From NCBI RefSeq assembly GCF_027172205.1, contig NC_070602.1:49867520-49931519 (forward strand): a stretch of DNA of 64,000 nt. Direction: 5' to 3'. Positions within the stretch are counted from its first letter, which is position 1; every line of letters starts with the position of its first letter. The notes beneath the pieces are model-generated. The model ran no database searches and was not told the DNA's origin. It saw only the letters and a list, made by a program, of their open reading frames with translations. Made by a program: the position numbers and the translations under genes. Of the stretch, positions 1 through 10,800 are shown in pieces. This DNA is from Podarcis raffonei. Its lineage: Eukaryota > Chordata > Lepidosauria > Squamata > Lacertidae.

Positions 1-1530
1 GATTATTTTCACATAGCACACTAAAAGGTGTACTTGAGGTTTTCAAGTATTATTTCTTTCACAGGAGACAAAGAACAACCATTTAAGCTTCTTGTATGAA
101 AGTCAAATACAAATCACTTTAGGCAGTAATCCATGTTGGTTTTTAATGTTTGTTTGTAATTGGTTTAAAAGGATAAAATGAGAATTCCCCAGATGCCTAG
201 ATGCAAGATTGGGGTAAATACTCTCTTGGTGAAAGAGCTCCAGCAGATATTGAAAATGACAAAACATGGAGCAAAGCAGTAAGCTCCACTGAATTCAATA
301 AAGCTTGCTTCCCAGTAGACATGTTGAGGATTGTGCTGTTAGAATGTTTTTGACACATGACCGAAGTCTCAGAATATTTTTACATACTACAGGGCCTCTT
401 GGTGAACTATTTTACATACACAATAAACACAACACAAATTTTAAAAACTGAACATTTTAACCAGTGTTGTATTTTGCATTTGTGTTACAATTACAAAAAC
501 TACCAAGGCTCACATGTGAAAATGTCCTTAAGCCAGTAGGGGGTAGAGTTTTGTCTGCTCTGGCCTGTCTTTCACAAATGCTGTCATTCACTTTATGTCG
601 AGTAGACAGATGGGACAGAAATCTAAATAAATATGCTTTAAAGATCTCAGCAACATCAGCAAGCAAATCCTTGGCAGAATTTCCTATCAACATTCCCATC
701 ATGTTTAATATACAGCCTAAATGTATTTGTTTTCAAGAACACACAAACATTTTATCATACAAAAGGAGACACTTGATGGGGGTGCATTATTCTGGTCAGA
801 ATTACTGAGAGGCTATAAATGAATGGCTCCATCAGATATGGATAACTAAAGACAATAACTATTCACTGTACATCAGAAACACATAAATAGCATGCTGTGT
901 AAGGGGGGAAATGCCAACTAGATGGTTCTGATGAGTTCCTTGCTTCTGCAAAGAAACCATGAAGAATGGACAGTTTCTGCTACCTCCAAGGAATCACACC
1001 TAGTGATGATCAGATCCTAACAGATAAATCGCATTCTTAAATTAATTTTGATCCTATTTTATATTGTTTTGATTGATCTACAGTATGTTACTTTTATTGT
1101 GTATTTCTTTTGTAATATGTGTTAATGTTGTTCACCACTTTGGGGTGCTTTGGGCCCAAAAGCATTGCAGAAATGATCACCAGGAAAATGAAATCTATCT
1201 GAGGAGCTCATGTGTACAGAATAGATGCTACTCTATTAGTTGAACTTACAATGTGTCACCACACAACCCTTCATTCTTTAAAGCACACATTCTCCTCTTT
1301 CAGATTGTTTCAACACTGGGAGGCCAGCTGCTTCAAAAACCACAGTCCCTTAATAGATGCTGTAATTTTCCAGCTGGCCAAACTCGACCCCCAAAAATGC
1401 AAGTCAGAAGCAAGCAAGATCGATCTCCCAACACCTTATTTTGCAAGGCACAGACAGCAAAGACAGACTCTTCATTTCCGTGTGGAATGTAAGCCGACTC
1501 CCGCGGCCTTGAGGACGACATACGACCCCT
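1..1530. other. Non-coding left edge
   Basis: AT-rich sequence without a recognisable exon on either strand. Around 1070-1170 it resembles the 3' tail of an old L2-type LINE. If the CpG island at 2550-3480 is the MADD promoter, this is MADD intron 1. Confidence 0.4.
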
Positions 1531-1541
1531 CCGCGGGTGTT

Positions 1542-1893
1542 GTTGGGCCGAAGAATATCTCTGCTGATGAAATATACTCAGAGTCGCAAAGTGATTTCAT
1601 GCTCTTTATTCAGCTCATAGTGGTGAGGAGGAATGAAAGTCCCCTCAAAGTATCTGCTTTATAGACATTATTTACACAATGGGCTGCACATGATTGGCTA
1701 ATTCCGGAATTCTACTGTAAGCCAATCAGGTTGTGGATTCACTTCTATCTGGAGCATGATTGGGTAGTTCCTGCCAACCAATCATACTGCTGCATTGTTC
1801 TAGGACCAATCAGACTGCTGCCTTTTGGATCCTATTGTTCTAGGACCAATCAGACTGCTGCAGTTTGGATCCTATTCAACTCAGTACATAACA
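1542..1893 (-). mobile_element. Retroviral-type LTR fossil (gammaretrovirus-like), probably solo
   Basis: On the minus strand this block begins TGTTATGTAC and ends GGCCCAACA (TG...CA). It contains several CTGATTGG inverted CCAAT boxes, a TATAAAGC box and an AATAAAG polyadenylation signal in the order of an LTR (U3, R, U5). A repeat of about 50 bp bearing one CCAAT box is duplicated in U3. No primer-binding site or internal retroviral gene is recognised next to it, so it is treated as a solo LTR fossil. A clean flanking duplication was not identified; age is unknown. Confidence 0.6.
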
Positions 1894-2139
1894 GCTGAGT
1901 TGGTCACAGCAACGAGAGCCGCAAACTGCATTTTATCTCTTCCCTCTATCTCTCTCTCTCTCTCGTGACCTTGGACAAGCATCCACCCGGAGCGAGTCCA
2001 GGAGAACAGCTGCAACCGTATCGCATCCCCCAAGGACAGGAGAGATGGATCCACAGAGCAAGGACGGGGCATCTTCGCGTTGCAAGCTCAGCCCAGAGGA
2101 GGGATGAGAGGGAAGCCACACAAATCACACCAACATCAG

Positions 2140-2231
2140 GCAGTCGCCCTCCGAAACCCATCTATACGCACATAACACACACATACTGTGTTTTTTTGTG
2201 TGTACACACACACACACAGAGTACACACATA
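2140..2231. repeat. CA-rich segment and local duplication flanking the MITE
   Basis: (CA)n-rich DNA. The unit around 2146-2172 (CCCTCCGAAACCCATCTATA) recurs, slightly changed, at about 2493-2521 on the far side of the MITE. This suggests a small tandem duplication or a minisatellite into which the MITE inserted. Confidence 0.5.
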
Positions 2232-2473
2232 CAGTGGTACCTCAGGTTAAGTACTTTATTCGTTCTGGAGGTCCGTTCTTAACCTGAAACTGTTCTTAAC
2301 CTGAAGCACCACTTTAGCTAATCAGGCCTCCCGCTGCTGCCGCGCCGCCGGAGCACGATTTCTGTTCTCATCCTGAAGCAAAGTTCTTAACCCAATATAA
2401 TATTTCTGGGTTAGCGGAGTCTGTAACCAGAAGCGTCTGTAACCTGAAGCATATGTAACCCGAGGTACCACTG
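2232..2473. mobile_element. Tigger/pogo-like MITE (242 bp), copy 1
   Basis: Terminal inverted repeats CAGTGGTACCTC / GAGGTACCACTG flanked by TA dinucleotides, the target duplication of Tc1/mariner-pogo transposons. There is no coding capacity. It shares most of its sequence with the copy at 21891-22132. Confidence 0.75.
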
Positions 2474-2549
2474 TACACTCCTCCAGTACCTGCCCTCCTA
2501 AACCCATTTATACGCACATAAATACACACAGGCACAGTACCTGCTGCAT

Positions 2550-3480
2550 CCCGCTAATGCCCCTTAAGCTTTATCCCTTTATCCCTCCCTGCCCCCCCCC
2601 GGCAGCTCCCCTCCCCCCTCCCCATGCGGCTGCGCCTCATCCAGCGCCTGCCAATACTTCTCTTCCCCCCCACCCACACACCACCTTCTCTGCGTCTGCC
2701 GTCGGCACCCCCCGCCCGAACGCCTTTCCGTTCCGAGCCCCCCAGCTGTGCCTGCTGCCCTCCAACACCCGCGCACTCCTCCGTCCTCCCCTCCCGGCCC
2801 ACGCGAGCTCCGCGCGCCCACCTGCTCTCCACCGAGCAGCCCCTCAGCCCAGGCGCCACTGGCTGCGTATCCCGCCGCCGCCGCCGCCGCCTCAGGTCCG
2901 GTTCTCTCTTCTTCGCCGCCGCCGCCGCCGCCACCCCGACGCAAGCGAGCGCGCCTCCTCTGCCTTCCCCACAAACCCTCGCCGCCTCTCAGCCCCGCAT
3001 ATGTCACAGACAGGAGGCCGGGCGGCGCCCCATTATCCGCTTCCCAGCCGTTAGCGCGAGGCCTGCTGGCCTTTACCTGTCAGACGAGGCCGCCTCCTCC
3101 TCCTCACGCACCGCGCAGCTCAGCTCAGCCCCAGCCTAAAAGCCGCCTGGCTCCAGTTCCGCATCAACAGCCCGGGGAGGAGCGAACCAACAAGCCGGAG
3201 GAGGGCGGGGAGCGGGAGGTGGGAGAGCCAAACCATTCAGCCGCTCGCAGGGGGAGGGCGGGGCGGAACGCAACGAGGGGAAGCGGCGCGAGACCCGAAA
3301 GCGGCGGGAAGAGGCGCTGCGGAGTCGCTCGCTGCTGAGGGCCTTGAGAGCGCCGTGGCTCCCGGCCGGGCCCTGCAGGAGGGGGTCGAAAAGCGGGCCG
3401 GAGCCGCGTTAAGCAACAAACTCCCCCCCCCCGCCGCCGCCACTGTGTGGGACAAGGGCTGTTGAAAGAGGCGTTATAAT
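2550..3480 (-). promoter_or_regulatory. MADD: CpG island, probable MADD promoter / first exon
   Basis: About 0.9 kb of very GC- and CpG-rich DNA with CCG/GCC runs (2869-2935), GC-box-like GGGCGG strings (3204-3262) and no TATA box. It lies about 2.6 kb downstream of the NR1H3 stop. In mammals and birds MADD follows NR1H3 on the same strand, so this is the expected place for its non-coding first exon. The assignment rests on synteny: no MADD coding exon is visible between here and the left edge. Long open frames on both strands here are GC-driven and are not called as genes. Confidence 0.55.
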
Positions 3481-3499
3481 GAGCACGAGCAGAGCAACC

Positions 3500-6067
3500 A
3501 AAGAACCATTTCAATCCAAAGGAGATGCCACATGTTCTCCTCCTTCCAAAAAGCAAAAACCCGCTACCCAAAGATGCGCACATTTAACAACGGTCGTTTA
3601 CTAACAGTGAACATTATGTATTAGATTTTAATTTTTTGCATAAACATTAGCATTTTGCAAACAGTCAAAAATACAGAATTAAAGGTAAAGGATATTGCAA
3701 CAGCAAAGTTATATATAAAAAAACAGTTTACAAATTGTTACAAGTGCTTTATAGAGTGAGTGAAGGCCAGTGGTAAGAGACCAACCTCAAGTGCAAAACA
3801 GACACAAGGCCGACACCATAGGGATGGCACTTGCTACAGTCAACAATCACATTGGTTCACGGGCCCAGGCTCTTACGATGGTTGCAGGGCAAGCAATTTA
3901 AATCCCAACAAAGGAAGCACATACTACTGCAGTGCCAGGGAATCACAGATTTAATTCCCGGCATCAATTTATTCTAGCAAACAGAAGGATGGGTGTTTTT
4001 CTTCAAGTATGCAAACTTAGGTATGCTTAAGCACATTGATTGGGTGTGCCTAACTCTGCATAGGACCAGGCTGAAAACATTCAACTACTATATAATGGGT
4101 ATCAACCTTAAAGGAAAGTCCTTAGATAAAAACTTGACATGTTCAAAGACGAGAAGGAAGGATTATAAACATACACCTCAAAATAGATTCAGGCCCCTTT
4201 CTTTTTTCAGCATAAACTTGGATCACACATGCAAACTTATTTTTCTTCCTGAAGATATCTTATGGCAGCAGAGGAAAATATTGTTTTGTAAGACAAATTT
4301 GGAGTGAAGAACCAGGTTGGAGGGGAGAAAGTTCTTAACTCTTTGAATACCTGCCATTTTTTGCTGCAACAGTTCTCCAGTTGCTTTTCTTTCCACATGG
4401 GGTCCAAAGACATACGTAATTTACCCTTATAAACATTATGTCTGGAACTCTATAGAGGAAATGGCTGGTAGGGAGGGAAGTTGCAGCTGAAAATCAGTGG
4501 GAAGGATAAGGGTTAAGCCCCACTCTACCAATTCTGTTCCAAATTGCCTGTTTCAAAGTGTCTCTTCTCTTAGAAAAATAGACATCAGTACCCACATTAC
4601 ACAGATACCCAAGTAATGTTTGATACTATTACAACATACATACACACCACTGTAAGCTCATACAAATAGCTCAAAATACAAGGACAGGGAACATTCTTGA
4701 TCTCTGGAGTCCAGGCATAGAGATACCTTCCCATGCAGATCTTTCCTGTCCACATGACTGAAGGAGTAGTACAAGACATGACAGAACATACAGCTGGCAT
4801 CCCGAGCTAACCACACAAATCTCTTGGATTTGTGTCCTTGGAATGTTCCTCTGATCCACCTGGCACAATATGCATTCCTCGCAAGCCAAAAAATAATGAA
4901 CTAGGCATGTTCATATAGACACAACCTTCTATGAAATCATTTGTCATGTTTTCATGTTTATGAAACCCAAAAGGAATACAGGTGCAACAAATGGTATCTA
5001 CACAGAAACAGTATGGCAAGGGACAGCACTGATCTCCACTATGCCAAGACCATGCCTGACTGCGGGCAAGAGGGTTGATAGTTATAAAGCAAGCATGCTG
5101 CTCAGTGCAGATTCTACAGGTAAGATGTGTCCCATGTTGAAGCTGTGCTAATCTGCAAGTTCACAAACTTTATAAGGGCCACTTCACAGATTGCTCATTG
5201 AGACTGCAGTCCTATGTGTAATCAACTGAATGCAAGCCACACTGAACTAAGCAGGACTTACGGTACTTTTTAGTACCTGTATACAGGATGGGGTTGCACA
5301 AATGCATGTTGTGTGTACATGTGATGTACACCTTCACATTAGAAGCAGCTGCATAGCAGGGATTGGTTACTGGGCATGGCTCCCTGTGCATTTTTGATAC
5401 ACACATGAATGGCCCTAAAATACCAGTGGTGGTATTGCGGGGGGGGCACATAGGAGTTGGGAAAAGAAATATCACTGAGTTTTCTATGATACCGCTACCC
5501 TTCCAACCTTCAAAGCCCCTTTGAAAAAGTCAACAAAATTGCATTATGGTTACAGGTTTCGGGGGGGGGGCGGGTTCCGTCAAGGACCAAAAACTACTCG
5601 AGATTGCCAGAAACATCTATGAATGAGAAAATGTATTTAGAATATTCAGTCCAGACAACTCCCAGTAAACTAAACAAACTGGATACATAATGGGGGCATG
5701 CCTCTGAAACCCTGAGGGGGTGTGGGGGTGTGGGGGGGTGTGGGGGTGTATGACAGGTCCTTGAAATTAAACACAGGATAAGTGCCTGAAGAAGGAGAGC
5801 CACTGGAGAAATTATTAGGGTGGGTTCGTCATCTCTACTACGTTGAGGTGTTTCAGTTGTTCCATTTCTGGAAGGCATTAAAATCAAAGACTCAAGCATT
5901 AACTGGTCCATCTCAATTGCCTTCTGCATTGTTTCAGAACAAAGAAACCACAAGACCATAGCCCTCTGCACTGAGCTCCAGTGTTTTGGAGAGGGGAGGA
6001 CAGCTTCTGGTTAGCAACAGTCAAGGATGGGGTTGCTTCAGCTAGCTGGTGCACAGGGACAGTGCGG
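3500..6067 (-). other. NR1H3: Probable NR1H3 3' UTR and downstream flank
   Basis: Sequence following the NR1H3 stop codon, with no credible coding exon. A minus-strand AATAAA lies at about 3973-3968, a reasonable but unproven polyadenylation signal that would give a UTR of about 2.1 kb. A G-rich tandem tract (on the plus strand) sits at 5714-5750 and a shorter one at about 5563-5574. The stretch is relatively poor in obvious transposons compared with the rest of the window, which fits an exonic UTR. Confidence 0.45.
5714..5750 (+). repeat. G-rich GGGGGTGT tandem tract
   Basis: Four or more runs of five to eight G separated by TGT, a potential G-quadruplex on the plus strand (the template strand for NR1H3). 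It lies about 320 bp past the NR1H3 stop codon, in the presumed 3' UTR. Confidence 0.7.
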
Positions 6068-7793
6068 TCATTCATTGACATCCCAGATCTCTGAAAGAAG
6101 GGGTGGCAGCTTCTTGTCCTGTAGCCGAAGAGCAAACACCTGTTCAGAATGGACGCTACTTAGAGTCCGAAGACTGACCAGTTTCATTAACATCCGTGGG
6201 AACATTAGATGATCCTGCAAGGTCATATGCAAAAGGACAATGGTATCAGTCAGAGCCAAAATCTATTTCAGTCTCAGCTTCTCATCAGCAAAGCAGGACT
6301 ACTAATGACTTGCTCCCATGGTAATACTTCAAGGCATTTTAGATATCAGCGTAATTAATAATGTTAAATCTAAGCCTATGCCAATCAGTTCAATTGTAAA
6401 ATGACTCGGCAACCTCACAGATTGCAATGCACTATGCCAAAGGACCCCAAGCTCCTTGCTCAGAACAAATTATGCAAATCATGGACATTTGCATGAACTG
6501 CTTTGCACTCTTTGCATAATGAATTTAAATCTTAATATTTGGGTTTGGTTTTTTGGGGGGGAGGGGGAAATGGTACCATCAAGAACTGGGGAGTTAACTG
6601 ACAAAGCAAAAATCAAAGGACTACAGGGCAGAAAGCTGAGAATATAAAACTAGGAGCAATTATATTGTGTACTAGGAGGCTTGGACAAGAAACAGTATTA
6701 TGTTCTGTGCACTAAAACTCCTGTTCAAGACTTGTCTGAGCTTCCAGACCTTCAAGCAGCACATTTCAATCAATTTTCTCTCCCCATCCCCCAGCAGCTA
6801 CAGTTCAGAATTAGAACTGTATTATCTCCCAAAACAAGAATGTCTAACTTGTGGGCTTTCCAGATGATGTTGGATGCCCATGAGCCCATGTCAGCATGGT
6901 CAATAGCCAGGAATGATGGGAATTGTAGTCCAGCAACATCTGGAAGGCCACTCCACCCCTGGCCTAAAAGACAGCTGGACAGCTCAACATAGGGAAGGTT
7001 CCCCAAGATCTTGAGGAGCTGTTGACAGTGCTAGCAAACGTAACTGACTACAGGTAGTTACATATAAACAGGAGGCAGATAGAGGTTGTACAAGGCTGCA
7101 TAATGTATATAGGATTGCCCATCTCTATGGGAGTCTAAGCTGTCACAGAATGTGCGGTAGGTGCATCTCCTAAACTACAGTTCCTTTAGGCCACCTTCAT
7201 TTTCTGCACATGTAAGGATTAACTTGTTAGAAAGCAGAAGCATATGGTGGCTGAAAAGGCAGAGGGCCTTCTCGGCAGTGGAGCCTGCCCTGTGGAGCGC
7301 CCTCCCATCAGATGTCAAGGAAATACCGGTAAATAACTATCTGACTTTTAGAAGACATCTGAAGGCAGCCCTGTTTAGGGAAGTTTTTAATGTTTGATGT
7401 TTTATTGTGTTTTTAGTGTTCTGTTGAGAGTCGCACAGAGTGGCTGGGGAAACCCAACCAGGTGTGCGGGGTATAAATATTATGGATAATGATGATTACT
7501 GTGACAATGGAGCTGAAAGCATCTCCACTAAATATTTGCTTTCTCTCCTCAAGCTCTTAAAGAAAGGAGCACTCTTTGAGTACGCCCCTATTAGATCTGT
7601 AATGTTTGCCCCTTCTGTTTTTTTTAAAATAAATATTAGATAGCAGGAAAGGAACCAAAGTTCAATAGCAGCACTACATACAGAAAGTCACAGGTGTAAT
7701 GCTTGGCATCTCCAGATAAAAGGATTTCAGCTAACAAGGCTGGGAAAGAAGTTTGCCTGTGAGCTTGCAGAGCAGCTGCCAGTCCGAGTATGC

Positions 7794-7834
<41 letters not shown>

Positions 7835-10800
7835 TGAATTAGACAAACCAATGGTCTGATTCAGGATAAGATAGATTCCTATGCAAACAGAATCATTTGG
7901 ACATGCAGTCCAAAAGACCAATCAATACAACTTAAAAAACCCGATAACTTTAATCTCAATAGTATTCTGCACACATATTTTTGGCAATACAAAATGACTC
8001 AGAGCTCAGCCAGACACTTACGTTTGGTCTGTGGATGCAAATGTAAGAATGAAGGGCTTCTACGTAGGTATGCTGCAACCTTTCAACCAGGGTCTGGTCT
8101 TGAACGTTTGGCCGGTCTGCCAATAAGCAGGACAAAAGGTTCATAGGTAGCTGAATGGAGACTAGTCAGACTGAGGCTAAAATCCAAATACTCAAATCCA
8201 CCAAGCCCCTTCCCAAAGTCTGGCTCCACAACTGTCCATGCGCCCTACAGCTTAGACATGCACAGGTTCCTGTCACATGAACCATTCTCTCACACCTGCG
8301 GGGTTTTATTCATGTTTATTATGAACAAGTATTTACCGTATTTTTCGCCCTATAGGACGCACTTTTTCCCCTCCAAAAATGAAGGGGAAATGTGTGTGCA
8401 TCCTATGGGGCGAATGCAGGCTTTCACTGACGCCTGGAGAGCGAGAGGGGTCGGTGCACACCGACCCCTCTCACTCTCCAGGCTTCAGGAAGCTCTGCGC
8501 AACCCTCGGGAGACCGGCGCGACTTCACACCGGTCTCCCGAGGGCTGCGCAGAGCTGCCTGCAGTCCCGGGCTTTGCGCAGCTCTGCGCAACCCTAGGGA
8601 GCCCGGCGCGAAGTCGCGCCGGTCTCCCTAGGGTTGCGCAGAGCTGCCTGCATTCCGAAGCCCGGGGCGCACTGAAGAGCATGCCTCGGCTTCGCGGAGC
8701 TCTCCTCAAGCCTGGGGAGACCGGCGCGACTTCCCGCCGGGCTCCCTAGGCTTGCGGATAGCAGGCTGTTCTCGGGGCTGGGGTCGGGGGAAGCTCGGCA
8801 TGGGGGGGAAATAAAATATTTTTTTCTTTATTTCCCCCCCAAAAAAACTAGGAGCGTCCTATGGGGCAGTGCGCCCTATGGGGCGAAAAATACAGTAACT
8901 CCCACCAGCGTCAATGAAAGAAGCAAATGTTGTGAGCTAGGCTGCCTTACAAGGTTATTGTTGTTGTAGCAGCAAGTTTTATTTCATCATAACAAAACTA
9001 AAATATCAATAGAAACTAAAACCCAAGAGCTGAAAAGATTGAGATAATATATATGAAGGACTTTGAACATTCTGAAGTTCAGTGAAACATGGAGGGGGGG
9101 CTCTGACCCTCCAGATGTTTTTGGATCATAAATCTCATCAGTTTTAACTATTGGCCATGGGGCTATGGGGTTGAAGGGAAATGTAGTTTGGCACCATCTG
9201 CAGGGCCAAAGGTTGCCTAACCCTGCTTTAAATTATGTTTAACAATGAGGAGAACTGCTGAGCTTTGGCTAGTGTTTTGTTTGTTTGTTTGTTTTTAATT
9301 ACTTGCAGCAATACTTTTCTCTGTATCAAAGCATCCAGAAAACAAAACAGGAGAAGCAATTTCACTGTGACGTCCTCACCCAACTCATATATTTCCATAC
9401 ACTTTCACACAACTGGGGCTTAGGTGTTTGGGTCTTGGGGGTGGGCACAGAATCAATGGGCCAAATTCTATAACTCCAAAAAGTGAACCAAAGCTAAGCC
9501 ACTTCACACATCCGTGTCAAGACGACTTACTTCCCTGCCTCCACCACGATATACAAGAAGAGTCACCAGCATAGTTCCCTCCAAATGCTGTTGGACTACA
9601 ATTCCCATCAGCCCCAGCCAGTGATCAGCAGCTATGGGAGTTATAATTCAACAACACCTGGAGGCTACTGCACTGGATACTGAAGAAATAGGAATACTCC
9701 CAAGCCATAAAGTGATTACTATGTCTTCCACATTCCCTATTTTTCATCAGAGGCTTTATGAGCATCTTTTACTTCTCAACCTTCTCAGTCCCCATGAGAA
9801 CAATTATATTAAGTGGGTTGTTTTTCTATCATATTGTTACAGTGGACTCTTTCGTGAGTCTTCTGCTCTCGGAGACTCAGGAGGTTGACAAGTTATATAT
9901 GTCAAGACTTCCATCTGGTTCTCACTATGTTTCAAAGACCGATGATCCAGAACATTAATTCACAGCACAAATTATCCTTCAGCATCATCATTAGAATCTT
10001 ATTCTATGCTATATCTATGTGTGTTTCTTCGTAAGAAAATGGTATTAAGCTCCCACATACAAACTCTTGTTTTTTTGATTAGGCAGCATGAGCTCCTAGG
10101 CTTATTACCTGCAGAAAAAATGCTGATAGCAATTAAAAGTGCATATTCAGCATCATTGAGTTGCAGTTCATTCATTCCCTTTGAAAATCCAAAGATGGGG
10201 TTGATGAACTCAAACTGAAGGCCTGGGGGGGGGGGGAGACAGCAAGCAGGAAGTTAAAAGTCAACATTGCTTTAATGTAATGCAAAACATTTTTTTAAAA
10301 AAATTGAAGGCATTTTGAATCTTAATGGTGCTCTATTATTTCCCATTTTTTGTTCAGTAGTTGCTACCTTATATTCATGGCACTGTGACACTAGTTCCAA
10401 TTAGAATAACTGTAAAAGCCAGCCAGTCCTGCTTAATTTTAATGAGTTTTAGTAGAGTCATGGAATCATAGAGTTGGAAGGGACCCAAGAGTCATGTAGT
10501 CTGACCCCCAAGTGGTTCTCCATCCCATTTGAAACCATACCAGACCCTGCTTCGCTTTGAAAATGTGCTAACGGTTTTATTGCTGTACCACTAGGAGTCC
10601 TAACTTTTGTATTTTAATGTTTGTATGTTTTAAAGTACAGTTGTAATTTTTTATTGATTTTCTTGTTTTATCTTCTTGTAAATTGCTTTGAGGTTTTTAA
10701 CAATCAAGTGGTACGTAAATGTTATTAAATAAATAAATAAAATAGCGAAACAGAGCCCTTAAACCTAAAAGAAAAATACATATTTTCAAGTACAGTACAA

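Noticed and set aside
457-702. MADD coding exon near the left edge
   Set aside because: The 81-codon minus frame does not resemble the MADD N-terminus (DENN region) and has no convincing splice sites.
2554-3583. Long overlapping open frames on both strands in the 2.6-3.5 kb region
   Set aside because: Low-complexity Ala/Pro/Arg translations on both strands are what CpG islands give by chance; no conserved domain or splice logic supports a protein.
8258-8749. 163-codon frame with repeated Ser/Arg/Leu blocks
   Set aside because: Lies wholly inside the hairpin-bearing MITE; the repeats in the translation simply mirror the palindromic DNA.
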